Below, one piece after another: positions 49,455 to 57,553 of a stretch of DNA of 64,000 bases; positions within the stretch are counted from its first letter, which is position 1; each line of letters starts with the position of its first letter. The notes beneath the pieces were generated by a model. The model was not told where the DNA came from and did no database searches. It saw nothing but the letters and a program-made list of their open reading frames with translations. The position numbers and the translations under genes are program-made. The DNA is from DATBGS01 sp036557885 (lineage in GTDB: Bacteria > Chloroflexota > Ktedonobacteria > Ktedonobacterales > DATBGS01). The stretch spans positions 4,797 through 68,796 of the forward strand of contig DATBGS010000060.1 in NCBI GenBank assembly GCA_036557885.1, given 5' to 3'.

Positions 49455-49686
49455 GGCTACTTCCCTTCCTGAAAAACCACTGCATACGCAGCGAAAATGG
49501 CATCGCACGAAAAAGACGGTCCTGCATTGAAGTGTAACACTGTTGCCGAGAGGATGCAAGAGACGCCACGCGCCCCCGCAAAGTCCTACTTTTGTAGCGA
49601 TGAGGTGCGCAAGCTGCTATACTGGGGTGGATATTGGAGCGGCAGCGGGGCCGAGAAAGCTTCTGGGAAATTGAGGAGAGAGCAAG

Positions 49687-51465
49687 ATGGCACACGCTTC
49701 ACCAGGCTCTCAGGCGGGTGGAACACGCAGCGCCTCTCCGCCGATGGTGGTGCTCTTTGAACGTGATGAATCTCTGACGGGGATGCTGCTTGGTCAACTG
49801 CGGTCACTGGGCTATGAATGCCGACCAGCGCGCATCCCCGTTGAAGTCTTTGATTTTATAGCGCGCTATCCTGTGGCCCTGGTCCTGGTCAATCTGGGGC
49901 AGGCGGCGACAAGTCGGCGCGATTTTTGGGTGGCGCTCGATAACAAAAAGCGCGAGCGCGGCGTGCGCTATATCACCTACCGCTATTTAGCGCCTGGAGC
50001 GAGACGAGATACAGAAACTCTTACGCATGCCCAGGTAGATGTAGAAATTGCTGGCCCCCAGAGTGTCATCGCGCTGGTGGAGAGAGTCCAGACCATCTTG
50101 CCTCTTTCCACCCACCCGATGCCTGTGCCGGAACAGCGGCCCGCGCAGCCGCCAGCCATGCCTGCGGGTTCAGCCAGTCCACCATCTTACGCGCCTTCCC
50201 AGGGGGCTGGTGCTCGCCAGGCGATTGCGGGCGTCTTAAATCTGAGCAATGGGCCACAAGCCGGAAAACAAACAGAATTTGCTCCCATGCTGAACCAGCA
50301 AAACGGAGCCGCGAATGGGCAGCCACCCGTCTCGTGGTCGCCGGAGGTGCCTCAGACGCCGGAGAGGTTCAATGGGCCGTCCCAGGATAAAACCGCTCTG
50401 GGGCAGGTAGCTCAACTGGCGAACCAGGCCGGGCAAAGCCAGGCGAGCAGTGGGGCGGGCAATGCCAGCCGGATGCCGGAAGGTGGCATGCCGGGCAGCA
50501 CCGGCAGCACGTATAAGGATGCGGGTATCCCCACACCGCTGGTGCCAACCATGCCAATGGGCGATCTGGCAAACCTCACGGCGGCGCTCAACGCGCTGGT
50601 GGCAGCCGGTGCGCCGGGCTATCAAAATGCAGCCGCAGCGGTCCACGCGCTCGATCAGGCGGGCATCAGCAACCCTGGCGAGGCCGCGCGTCGGAGCGAT
50701 TCGGGCGGGATGCGGCAGGACTCCCAGCCAATGCCTGCTCAGAACATGGCAGGCGCAAATGGGTATGCCGGGCAGGGCGCAGGCATGGCGGCTGCCCCAC
50801 AGGGACATTCGAGAACGAATCCCGCCCCTCCCCAGGCCAACGGTGCCGCCCGCCAGTCCAGCGAAACCATGTATGCCAGCTATCCGTCGTTGGCGGAGAC
50901 ACACCAGCCGCAGGAACCGGGCCGCAATCAAGAGGCTCGCAGCCACGCGCTGGGAGGGAGCCAGGACGACTTTGGCGCCTATCAGCGCGAGCAGGTGGCG
51001 CAGCCGCGCAACGGCGCCGACGATTCTTCTGCATCCGCCTGGCGCCCATCCGGCAGTGTGGCTCCGACGCCCTATTCCGCCCTGTATCAGAATCAGATGC
51101 TGGCTCCGGTGGCTGTGCCTGGTCAGGTGGAGCGCTCGTTGAGCAATGTGCTGGTGGAAGGCCAATTGATCAGCCAGCAGCGCCTGGAGATTGCGCTGGG
51201 GATTCAACGCCTGCTGCGGGGCGCCGATATTGATTATCGCCTGGGGGAACTGCTCATCATGTTCAGGTTTCTTACCCCTGATCAATTGCTGGCCGCGCTG
51301 CTGGTCAGCCGGGGGATGGTGACGCCTGCCCAGGTCGCGGCGATGGGGCGTATCAAGCAAGAACTGCACAACATTGGCATGGAATATGATCTGGAAAACC
51401 TCTTGATTTTGTTCCGCTTACTGAATTCGGAGCAACTGCGCGAGATTCGCAGCGAAATTCCCTGA
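49687..51465 (+). CDS. Receiver-like N-terminal domain and GspE-N-like C-terminal domain joined by a disordered linker
   Basis: A 592-residue protein. Residues 20-140 resemble a response-regulator receiver fold (MVVLFERDESLTGMLLGQLR, VALVLVNLGQAATSRRDF), but a clear phosphoacceptor Asp is missing. A Pro/Gln/Ala/Ser-rich linker of about 320 residues follows. The last 110 residues have two helical repeats (SNVLVEGQLISQQRLEIALG, YRLGELLIMFRFLTPDQLLA, LLVSRGMVTPAQVAAMGRIK), of the type at the N-terminus of GspE/PilB ATPases. The ATG follows GAGGAGAGCAAG. The downstream membrane gene begins 9 nt after its stop. Confidence 0.65.
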   Translation: MAHASPGSQAGGTRSASPPMVVLFERDESLTGMLLGQLRSLGYECRPARIPVEVFDFIARYPVALVLVNLGQAATSRRDFWVALDNKKRERGVRYITYRYLAPGARRDTETLTHAQVDVEIAGPQSVIALVERVQTILPLSTHPMPVPEQRPAQPPAMPAGSASPPSYAPSQGAGARQAIAGVLNLSNGPQAGKQTEFAPMLNQQNGAANGQPPVSWSPEVPQTPERFNGPSQDKTALGQVAQLANQAGQSQASSGAGNASRMPEGGMPGSTGSTYKDAGIPTPLVPTMPMGDLANLTAALNALVAAGAPGYQNAAAAVHALDQAGISNPGEAARRSDSGGMRQDSQPMPAQNMAGANGYAGQGAGMAAAPQGHSRTNPAPPQANGAARQSSETMYASYPSLAETHQPQEPGRNQEARSHALGGSQDDFGAYQREQVAQPRNGADDSSASAWRPSGSVAPTPYSALYQNQMLAPVAVPGQVERSLSNVLVEGQLISQQRLEIALGIQRLLRGADIDYRLGELLIMFRFLTPDQLLAALLVSRGMVTPAQVAAMGRIKQELHNIGMEYDLENLLILFRLLNSEQLREIRSEIP

Positions 51466-51473
51466 GGTCAGAC

Positions 51474-52343
51474 GTGACGCACCAAGGCAAACCACGCGAC
51501 CCGGAGGCGCGCGAGGCGCGCAGAGCAGCCCTTGCTCGCCAGCGCGGTGCAGCCCCTGGCTTGTCTGGGCAGATGCCCTATTTACCACCGAAGGAGGCGC
51601 CGCCTAAGCTGAAAGGTCGTGAAATTGGGCTGGCCTGGGGCATCGGCCTGCTGGCGCTGCTGTTCTCTGGGGCCACCGGGGTGTTGATGGCAACCGCGCT
51701 CATCACCCCCATCTCGGTGAGCGCGGGGGTGCTCAAGCTGCTGCTGGCGCTGCCCATCATTGGCGGCGTGGTGGCGCTCCCGGCGCTTGCGCTTGCGCTG
51801 CTGGCAACCCGCCGCGCCCGCCAGACGGGGGCGCGCATTGCCGCGCCAGTGGTGCTGGTCGGCGTGACGCTGGCGCTGGTGCTGACGGCCATCTTTTTTG
51901 GCGGGCTGGTCACAGTCCCGCGCTCCCGCTTAGCCACGTTTGCGCAGACCATTCAGATGCACTGCGCGCGCGTGGCCCAGGTGCTGGCCCCCTATGGCAA
52001 CCCGCCCGATGCGACGAAAGTGGTGGCGAACGCGCGCGCGGTGCTGGTCGCCTTGCAAGGCGCGGCAAGCCTGCTCCCTCAGGATAAGCAGGCGCTAGAT
52101 GCGCTTACTGCCCCTGACCCCACCTACCAGCCGCTGGTTGAGGATTGTCGAGCGCTGGTGCAGGATGATGTGCAGTTTATCGCCGCGATGCAGCAAGCCT
52201 TGATCCAGCTACCCCCCGACGCGGACCAGGTGAAAAAAACAGTGATGGACTACGAAACCACCACCAGCAAGTCGCTGGCCGAAGTGCAGCAGCTTGGCGC
52301 CCAGCTTGCCCACGCCGTCTTTGCCCCCTTCCAGCAGGGATGA
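51474..52343 (+). CDS. Membrane protein with three helices and a helical domain, unknown
   Basis: A 289-residue protein beginning at GTG 51474, set by its position right after the upstream stop and the weak GAGGTCAGAC site. The N-terminal 55 residues are polar and basic. Three hydrophobic helices follow (LAWGIGLLALLFSGATGVLM, LLALPIIGGVVALPALALAL, APVVLVGVTLALVLTAIFFG), then an outer or cytoplasmic helical part of about 140 residues with two cysteines (MHCARVAQV, VEDCRALVQDD). Probably co-transcribed with the receiver-like gene and possibly its membrane partner. Confidence 0.6.
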   Translation: MTHQGKPRDPEAREARRAALARQRGAAPGLSGQMPYLPPKEAPPKLKGREIGLAWGIGLLALLFSGATGVLMATALITPISVSAGVLKLLLALPIIGGVVALPALALALLATRRARQTGARIAAPVVLVGVTLALVLTAIFFGGLVTVPRSRLATFAQTIQMHCARVAQVLAPYGNPPDATKVVANARAVLVALQGAASLLPQDKQALDALTAPDPTYQPLVEDCRALVQDDVQFIAAMQQALIQLPPDADQVKKTVMDYETTTSKSLAEVQQLGAQLAHAVFAPFQQG

Positions 52344-52412
52344 CCTGCTGTAGCACTGCTCCTCCCAGGCAAGGCAAACAGAGCCACCCTATGCTTTACC
52401 GGAAAATATGCC

Positions 52413-52442
52413 TTGAAAAGAATATTCCTTGTGAGGTATACT
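52413..52442 (+). promoter_or_regulatory. Promoter of the ArsR gene, leaderless
   Basis: TTGAAA (52413-52418), 18-nt spacer, TATACT (52437-52442). The ATG at 52449 starts 6 nt after the -10, so the message should begin at the start codon. GAATATTC (52420-52427) in the spacer is a palindrome and a plausible ArsR site. Confidence 0.6.
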
Positions 52443-52448
52443 GAGCAC

Positions 52449-52799
52449 ATGAAAACCGCATTGCTTGCTCTTGCTGAGCCAAATCGTCTGCACATTGTAG
52501 AACTCTTGCGCGATGGCCCGCTGACCGTTGGGGAAATCGCTGAGCGGCTGGCGCTGCATCAGCCGCAGGTTTCCAAGCATCTGCGCGTGCTTGGGGAGGC
52601 CGGATTCGTCAGAGTGCATCCATTGGCAAATCGAAGGATTTACCAGCTACAGGCCCAACCTTTTCAGGAATTGGATAGCTGGCTGGAAACCTTCAAGCAC
52701 GTCTGGGAGACACGGCTGGACGCCCTGGACGATTACCTCAAGAAGCTCAAGGAAGACCAATCGAAAGAAGCACAACATCTCGAAAGCGAGGAACTATGA
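52449..52799 (+). CDS. ArsR-family transcriptional regulator
   Basis: A 116-residue winged helix: MKTALLALAEPNRLHIVELL, then DGPLTVGEIAERLALHQPQV and SKHLRVLGEAGFVRVHPLAN, and a helical end LDSWLETFKHVWETRLDALD. No metal-binding CVC motif, so it belongs to the metal-independent ArsR group usually paired with SRPBCC/AHSA1 proteins, as here. The ATG at 52449 fits a leaderless start; an in-frame TTG at 52413 coincides with the -35 box and is unlikely. It overlaps the next gene by ATGA. Confidence 0.88.
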   Translation: MKTALLALAEPNRLHIVELLRDGPLTVGEIAERLALHQPQVSKHLRVLGEAGFVRVHPLANRRIYQLQAQPFQELDSWLETFKHVWETRLDALDDYLKKLKEDQSKEAQHLESEEL

Positions 52800-53293
52800 C
52801 CAACCCGACACAACCCGTCAAAAAACGCGATGTCTTCGTCACCCGCACCTTTGATGCGCCGCTGGCGCTCGTTTGGAAAGCCTGGACCGAGCCAGAGCAC
52901 ATCATGCGCTGGTGGGGACCAGATTACTTCACGTCTCCGCTTGCGAACATAGATTTTCGCGAGGGCGGCACATCGCTGGTGTGCATGCGCGCCCCAGACG
53001 GCCAGGACTTCTACAACACCTGGACCTATCGCAAAATTGTGCCAATGGAGCGCATCGAATTTATCCAGCGCTTGAGCGACCAGGACGGCCAGAAGGTTGA
53101 CCCCGTAAGCCTGGGCCTGCGCGCGGATTTCCCCGAAGATGTGCTGACGATTGTCACCTTTAAAGCACTGGGCGACCAGACTGAACTGACCGTCACCGAA
53201 TACGGATTCCCCGATACCCAGATGTTTGAATTTGCCCAGTTGGGCTTGAACCAGAGCCTGGAGAAGATGGCTGCCAGCTTTGCAAGCGCGTAA
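52796..53293 (+). CDS. SRPBCC-fold protein, AHSA1 type
   Basis: A 165-residue START-like protein: FVTRTFDAPLALVWKAWTEP, HIMRWWGPDYFTSPLANIDF, REGGTSLVCMRAPDGQDFYN, and a last helix LGLNQSLEKMAASFASA. This is the AHSA1/Hsp90-ATPase-activator homology group, which in bacteria binds small hydrophobic ligands and is typically controlled by a companion ArsR. ATGA overlap with the regulator confirms an operon. Ligand unknown. Confidence 0.9.
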   Translation: MTNPTQPVKKRDVFVTRTFDAPLALVWKAWTEPEHIMRWWGPDYFTSPLANIDFREGGTSLVCMRAPDGQDFYNTWTYRKIVPMERIEFIQRLSDQDGQKVDPVSLGLRADFPEDVLTIVTFKALGDQTELTVTEYGFPDTQMFEFAQLGLNQSLEKMAASFASA

Positions 53294-53305
53294 TGCTCCA
53301 CCGCG

Positions 53306-53881
53306 CTACGGGATGGGGAAGTTTGGCTGCCCGCCGCCTGTGTTGGGGAACTGCCCAGGCACATTGGGCGATGGCGTGATGTAGATATTGGGCGTGCCAG
53401 GGACGGGCGTGCCCCCGCCAATGGTGCCGCTGAGCACCACCTGCCCGCAGGCAATCACCGTATCGGTGATGCTAGGGCCGTTATGCAGCACGATAAACCA
53501 GGACGGGCTGACAGCCCCGCTGATGGTCGTGCTGCTGCTGCCCTGTCCATCCTGCGCAATGGTTGCGGTTTGCAGCTTGGCGACCAGCGTGCCAGAGCAG
53601 GAGCCATAGCGAATAGAGAGCGCGTAGACGGCGTAGGGCGTCAGATGCTGGAGGTGGACATCCACAACGGTGTACTGGCCGCCCTGGATGGGCGCCAGAT
53701 TCGCTGTGCCTTTGATGTCCGAGCCGATCACCGCCGCCAGCGTCGCGTTGCCTCCGGTCTGAACGGCGTTGACCGGGATGACGAGAAAGAGCACGACCCC
53801 AAAGACGATGATTCCTCCCAGGGGCACCAGGATACGCACGCGCCTGCCTCCTATCCAGACGAAAAGAACGGCGATACACAT
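53306..53881 (-). CDS. Exported or membrane-anchored protein, possibly CHRD-like
   Basis: A 191-residue protein with a basic start, one hydrophobic helix (ILVPLGGIIVFGVVLFLVIP, around 17-37) and an outer part of about 150 residues with strands such as YTVVDVHLQHLTPYAVYALS and GSSSTTISGAVSPSWFIVLH. The pattern ‘VDVHLQHLTPYAVYALSIR’ resembles CHRD or similar beta-sandwich domains, not certain. The tail is Pro/Gly/Asn-rich. The ATG at 53881 has only a weak site. Stands alone between the AHSA1 gene and recO. Confidence 0.55.
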   Translation of the reverse strand: MCIAVLFVWIGGRRVRILVPLGGIIVFGVVLFLVIPVNAVQTGGNATLAAVIGSDIKGTANLAPIQGGQYTVVDVHLQHLTPYAVYALSIRYGSCSGTLVAKLQTATIAQDGQGSSSTTISGAVSPSWFIVLHNGPSITDTVIACGQVVLSGTIGGGTPVPGTPNIYITPSPNVPGQFPNTGGGQPNFPIP

Positions 53882-53939
53882 CGAAGTTCTCTGGCAGAGA
53901 GCGTGCCATCGTAGAGGCGCGGTTTGGGGCTGAGATGGG

Positions 53940-54824
53940 TTAGTCCTGATGCGCGGGCTGGATGTGGCGCAGAAATTCCCAGGATTTTACGTCGCGTTCC
54001 AGGTGGAAACGAATCAACGTTTGCAGCAAATACTCAATTTCGTGCTGCTGGCTGCTCTCCAGCCGCAGGCGCGGCAGGCGCTCCCAGGAAGTCGTCTGGA
54101 GCAGGCGCAGCACCTTCAGGCTGGCAAGCGAGACGGGGCGATGCGCGTAACGCGAGCAGTTGGGGCAGATGATGCCGCCCAGCGTGGCGTTAAAGCCATT
54201 TTCCACTGGCTCAAGTGCTGTGCCACAGACCACACAGTCGTGCAGCGCGGGCTGATAGCCCAGTGTGCCCAGCAGGTGCAGTTCAAAATAGCGCAAGACT
54301 TGCCAGGCGCGGCTGCGGTACGGCGTGGCGCCGTTGCTGCCATTGGATGCGCCGTTGCCGTTGTGCGGCGCGTCGGCCAGCGGCGCCAGCCGCGTGTCCT
54401 CGTGATGGTGGCCGTTCCCATTGCTTGCCAGTGCCGCGTCTTCATCCAGGCGGCGCAACGTCTCGATCATCAGGGTGTAGAGGTCGCGGTGTTCGCTGTG
54501 GTCTTCGGTAAACTTGTCCAGCAGTTCCGCCAGATAGTAGGCGGTGGTGGCGTGCCAGAGCGTGCCGCGCAGGTGCGGGAAGGATTCGCGCACCTCGCCC
54601 TGGGTCACAATGGCAAGCTCGCGCCCGGTGGCAAGCTGCAACTGGCTGCGGGTGAAGGGTTCCACATGCCCGGCTAGTCGGCTGGTTGTGCGCCGCGCGC
54701 CTTTAGCAATGGCGCGCAGTTTCCCCTGATTGGGGGTAAAGATGGTGAGAATCCTGTCGGCCTCACCGTAGTCCATGCGTTTGAGAATGCAGGCTTCGGT
54801 GCTGAGGAGATGAGGCTGACGCAT
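53940..54824 (-). CDS. recO: DNA repair protein RecO
   Basis: A 294-residue RecO, which loads RecA on SSB-coated DNA and anneals strands. The N-terminal OB domain shows STEACILKRMDYGEADRILT, IFTPNQGKLRAIAKGARRTT and SRLAGHVEPFTRSQLQL. The C-terminal helical part has the zinc site (CVVCG and CPNC). An Asn/Gly/His-rich insertion of about 35 residues (about 145-180) is not found in most RecO proteins. The start at 54824 gives MRQPHLLSTE with AAGGATGG upstream. Alone on its strand. Confidence 0.92.
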   Translation of the reverse strand: MRQPHLLSTEACILKRMDYGEADRILTIFTPNQGKLRAIAKGARRTTSRLAGHVEPFTRSQLQLATGRELAIVTQGEVRESFPHLRGTLWHATTAYYLAELLDKFTEDHSEHRDLYTLMIETLRRLDEDAALASNGNGHHHEDTRLAPLADAPHNGNGASNGSNGATPYRSRAWQVLRYFELHLLGTLGYQPALHDCVVCGTALEPVENGFNATLGGIICPNCSRYAHRPVSLASLKVLRLLQTTSWERLPRLRLESSQQHEIEYLLQTLIRFHLERDVKSWEFLRHIQPAHQD

Positions 54825-54950
54825 GCGAATTCCATCCTTACATCTCAGGTGTTGGCTGGCTATGGTACAATGGGGCAGCACATCGGGTGAAGCCCACATG
54901 AGCGCTGCTCTGGGCGCCCCTGATTATATAACATCTTGTGAAGGAATACG

Positions 54951-55547
54951 ATGTATCCTCCTAATTTATTCTTTCGCTGGGGGCGCTGGGCGGTGATGCT
55001 CGCTCTTTTGGCGCTGGTGGTCTTGAGCGGCTGCTCGGATAGCCCGCCCCAGCCTCCCACTGCGAACAATGACACGCCACAGCCCACCACTCCGCTCCAG
55101 CAGCCCACGCTGACCCCGCTGGTCGGCTGGCACACCTATCAAAACACCATGTATCTCTTCTCCATCCAGTATCCGCCGGATTGGATGGCGCAGGCCATCT
55201 CGCATGCCGACCTCTCGCCGCCCTATGAGGAGGTGGATTTTTACCCCAGGGCCAGCGGCCCCGCTGTGCCGGACCTGAATGTCATCACGATCACTGTGAC
55301 GCAAGCGACGCCCGATAGCCCCGATAGCGGTGTGCCGCAGAACTTTGCGCCCATTGGCATGATCACGCTGTCTGGACAAGCTGAGGATATATTTGCTGGC
55401 CCCGATCCCAGCGGCGGCCAGGATTTGCTGGTGCAGTATGCCGTGAATGGCGAACTGTTTTTCTTCACCTCCCGAACCGACCCTGCTTCCGCTGCTGCCT
55501 TCAAGCAGACGTTTACACAGATGCTCTCAACCTTTCAGCAAGGATAG
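54951..55547 (+). CDS. Lipoprotein, PsbP-like or unknown
   Basis: A 198-residue lipoprotein: signal helix VMLALLALVVLSGC (lipobox LSGC, Cys28), a Pro/Thr/Gln linker, then a domain with YQNTMYLFSIQYPPDWMAQA and GGQDLLVQYAVNGELFFFTS. The ‘YSIQYPxDW’ opening is shared with many PsbP-like/DUF domains of bacterial lipoproteins. The ATG follows GAAGGAATACG. The structured repeat (copy 2) begins directly at the base after its stop. Confidence 0.68.
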   Translation: MYPPNLFFRWGRWAVMLALLALVVLSGCSDSPPQPPTANNDTPQPTTPLQQPTLTPLVGWHTYQNTMYLFSIQYPPDWMAQAISHADLSPPYEEVDFYPRASGPAVPDLNVITITVTQATPDSPDSGVPQNFAPIGMITLSGQAEDIFAGPDPSGGQDLLVQYAVNGELFFFTSRTDPASAAAFKQTFTQMLSTFQQG

Positions 55548-55691
55548 CCTGGCGAATAAATTCCCCAGAAGGGGCAAGCTGCGGCTATGGGCGTGCCGCC
55601 CCGAAACCCGCCTGCGCGGGTTGAGATTCGTCCCAGTCCGCGAAGGCGGACTTTGTGGCCGTAGGCCCATAGGCGCGATTTTAATCGCCAG
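55548..55691. repeat. Structured intergenic repeat element, copy 2 (about 144 nt)
   Basis: Starts CCTGGCG straight after the lipoprotein stop and ends CGCCAG. In order: short palindrome GAATAAATTC (55554-55563), AACCCGC-CTGC-GCGGGTT (55605-55622), AGTCCGC-GAAG-GCGGACT (55635-55652) and GCGATTTTAATCGC (55675-55688). CTATGGGC (55585-55592) pairs with GCCCATAG (55665-55672) to close the two inner hairpins. Order, spacing and inner stems match copy 1 at 36349, while end palindromes and closing stem differ in sequence but stay paired. Confidence 0.85.
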
Positions 55692-55755
55692 CACTTGTAG
55701 GGTTTGCGCGTTGTGCTGCGTCAATAGGGAAGAATCAGCGAAAAAGGAGGGGAAA

Positions 55756-56385
55756 ATGATGTTTCAGTTTGCGCTGAGTTCCCCTTCTCCCCCAGTGCCG
55801 CCCTCTGATACAGCATCGGCGTCGCTGGTGGAGCGGGCACGCGCCGGGGACCGCGACGCCTTCACCGCGCTGTTCCACCAGTACAACGCGCCGATCTGTC
55901 GCTATCTGGCGCATCTGGTGGGCAACGATGAGACGGGGGCTGATCTGGCACAGGAGACGTTTTTTCTGGCCTGGCGCGGGCTGCCGGGCATGCGCGATGA
56001 AACCCGTTTTGCGCCCTGGCTCTATAAGATTGCGACCAACCTGGCGCGTTCGCATCTGCGCCGCTCCCGCCTGATTCGCTGGTTGCCCTGGGCGGAACCT
56101 GTCAGCCAGCACAGCAGCATCCCAACGCTGCCCGGCCCAGAAAATCGGCTGGCAGAAGCCGAGCAGGTGAAGCTGGCCCTGGCCCAACTGACGCCCACCT
56201 ATCGCACCTGCCTGCTCTTGCAACTGGAGGGCGGCTTTTCTCAGCGCGAGATTGCTGACTTCCTGCACCTGAGCGAAAAGAGCGTCAGCGTGTATGTCAG
56301 CCGGGGACGACAGCAGTTTCTCCAGGCATACGAACGCCTGGAGGGGGAAGTACAAGCCTCGCAGAAAGGAGGGCACACCCCATGA
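55756..56385 (+). CDS. ECF-type RNA polymerase sigma factor
   Basis: A 209-residue ECF factor of usual length. Region 2: SLVERARAGDRDAFTALFHQ, NDETGADLAQETFFLAWRGL, FAPWLYKIATNLARSHLRRS. Region 4: ALAQLTPTYRTCLLLQLEGG, then FSQREIADFLHLSEKSVSVY VSRGRQQF helix-turn-helix. The ATG at 55756 (MMFQFALS) has AAGGAGG upstream; the frame continues through the repeat but is not conserved there. It overlaps the anti-sigma gene by ATGA, so this is a sigma/anti-sigma pair. Confidence 0.92.
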   Translation: MMFQFALSSPSPPVPPSDTASASLVERARAGDRDAFTALFHQYNAPICRYLAHLVGNDETGADLAQETFFLAWRGLPGMRDETRFAPWLYKIATNLARSHLRRSRLIRWLPWAEPVSQHSSIPTLPGPENRLAEAEQVKLALAQLTPTYRTCLLLQLEGGFSQREIADFLHLSEKSVSVYVSRGRQQFLQAYERLEGEVQASQKGGHTP

Positions 56386-57389
56386 AGACCTCCGTTCCAC
56401 ACCCCTGTCCGGCCTGGGCAGAAAAACTAGCCGCTGTTCATAGCAATGATCTCTCACCTGAAGAACGCACCGCGCTGGAAGTGCATGTCGCCTCCTGTGA
56501 GCAGTGCCGCGCAGCCCAGGAGCGCTACGCGCAAATGGACGCCGCGATTCTGCGCCTGCCCGCGCCTGTGCTGCCAGAGCTACCCGCGAAGGTGTTGGCG
56601 CAGTGGGCGGCAGAAGACCGCGCGGCGCGGAGGTCGGGCGTGGTGCGCCCCCTCCGCTCGCAGGAGCAGCCCTTGCTGCGCGATACGCCCACCCTGCCCG
56701 ATGGCCCGATTGCGCCGTCGCGCCCGGAAAGACGCCCGCCGCGCCGTCCCTTTTCGCTGCTGACCGCTATTGCTGCGGTGCTGCTGGTAGCGCTGCTGAC
56801 GACGGCGCTCATCGCCAGCCGTCTGCATTTCGGGCCGCCAAGCGGCGGCCCAGGCCCACAAAATACGACGCCGCCAACTGGCATCACCGTCATCGCAACA
56901 CAGGGGACGGCGGTTATTTCGCCATCGCCCACCCCAACAAGCCATCCGGTCAAGGTCTACTTCTCGCACAACCCGGAGAGCTATAACGACCCAAGCTTTG
57001 TGCAGGCGGTGCAGCGTATCTCGCCCGATGCAGGCGTGGCGACCTTTGCCCTGAAGCAGTTGTTCCTGGGGCCAACCGCCGACGAGCAGGCGCAGGGCTA
57101 CTTCTCCGAGTTCGTGGGCAATCTGGGCAATGACAACGTGTGCAGCGACACCTCCAAAGTTTTTACGCTCTCGCTGGATCACCGGGGCACCACGCCCGAA
57201 ACAGGCACCGCGACGGTGATGCTGTGCGTCTCGGTGACAATCCCTGGTGATCTCTCCGGGTTCCGCATGCAGGCGATGATTACGGCAACCCTGACGCAGT
57301 TCCCCAACACGAAGAAGGTGGTCATTCTGAACAACCAGGGCAACTGTTTCAATGACCTGCGCGGTGGGAACAATTGTCTGCAAGGATAG
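56382..57389 (+). CDS. Anti-sigma factor with zinc-finger (ZAS) domain and outer GerMN-like domain
   Basis: A 335-residue single-pass membrane protein. The cytoplasmic N-terminus has the zf-HC2 signature HVASCEQC (His-x3-Cys-x2-Cys), typical of anti-sigma factors. A membrane helix (LLTAIAAVLLVALLTTALIA) lies around residue 125-145. The outer part has VKVYFSHNPESYNDPSFVQA, ATFALKQLFLGPTADEQAQG and ATLTQFPNTKKVVILNNQGN, resembling a GerMN domain. This should hold the upstream ECF factor inactive until an outer signal arrives. ATGA coupling to the sigma gene. Confidence 0.8.
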   Translation: MKTSVPHPCPAWAEKLAAVHSNDLSPEERTALEVHVASCEQCRAAQERYAQMDAAILRLPAPVLPELPAKVLAQWAAEDRAARRSGVVRPLRSQEQPLLRDTPTLPDGPIAPSRPERRPPRRPFSLLTAIAAVLLVALLTTALIASRLHFGPPSGGPGPQNTTPPTGITVIATQGTAVISPSPTPTSHPVKVYFSHNPESYNDPSFVQAVQRISPDAGVATFALKQLFLGPTADEQAQGYFSEFVGNLGNDNVCSDTSKVFTLSLDHRGTTPETGTATVMLCVSVTIPGDLSGFRMQAMITATLTQFPNTKKVVILNNQGNCFNDLRGGNNCLQG

Positions 57390-57407
57390 GGGTATCTCTC
57401 TCGCTCG

Positions 57408-57431
57408 TAGCCCCGGCGACCCTGCCGGGGC
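57408..57431 (+). repeat. Hairpin unit of the CCCCGGC/GCCGGGG repeat
   Basis: TAGCCCCGGCGACCCTGCCGGGGC differs by one base from 4657-4680. Forms a 7-bp hairpin by itself. Lies 19 nt after the anti-sigma stop, so it may act as a terminator or be a repeat copy. Confidence 0.65.
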
Positions 57432-57473
57432 GAGGATGGCATCTCTCCGGGTTAGCCCACTCGATCTGCCAGA

Positions 57474-57515
57474 CAAGGCAGCGGCAGAGGTGTGCACACC
57501 TCTGCCGCTGCCTTG
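57474..57515. terminator. Perfect 42-nt palindrome downstream of the anti-sigma gene
   Basis: Arms 57474-57494 and 57495-57515 are exact reverse complements with no loop bases (centre TGTGCACA). It lies in the convergent gap between the anti-sigma and DUF6325 genes. It would form a strong hairpin in RNA from either strand; a cruciform or dimeric protein site is also possible. Confidence 0.7.
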
Positions 57516-57529
57516 CTCGTATCAGCCGC

Positions 57530-57553
57530 GTCTTCCTCGATGAAGAGGAAGAC
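57530..57553. terminator. Second hairpin in the same convergent gap
   Basis: GTCTTCCTC (57530-57538), loop GATGAA, GAGGAAGAC (57545-57553). Ends 8 nt before the DUF6325 stop, so probably serves that minus-strand gene. Confidence 0.5.

Noticed and set aside
53306..53881. LPxTG-like sorting signal (FPNTGG) near the C-terminus
   Set aside because: No hydrophobic helix or basic tail follows the motif, so it cannot be a sortase signal.
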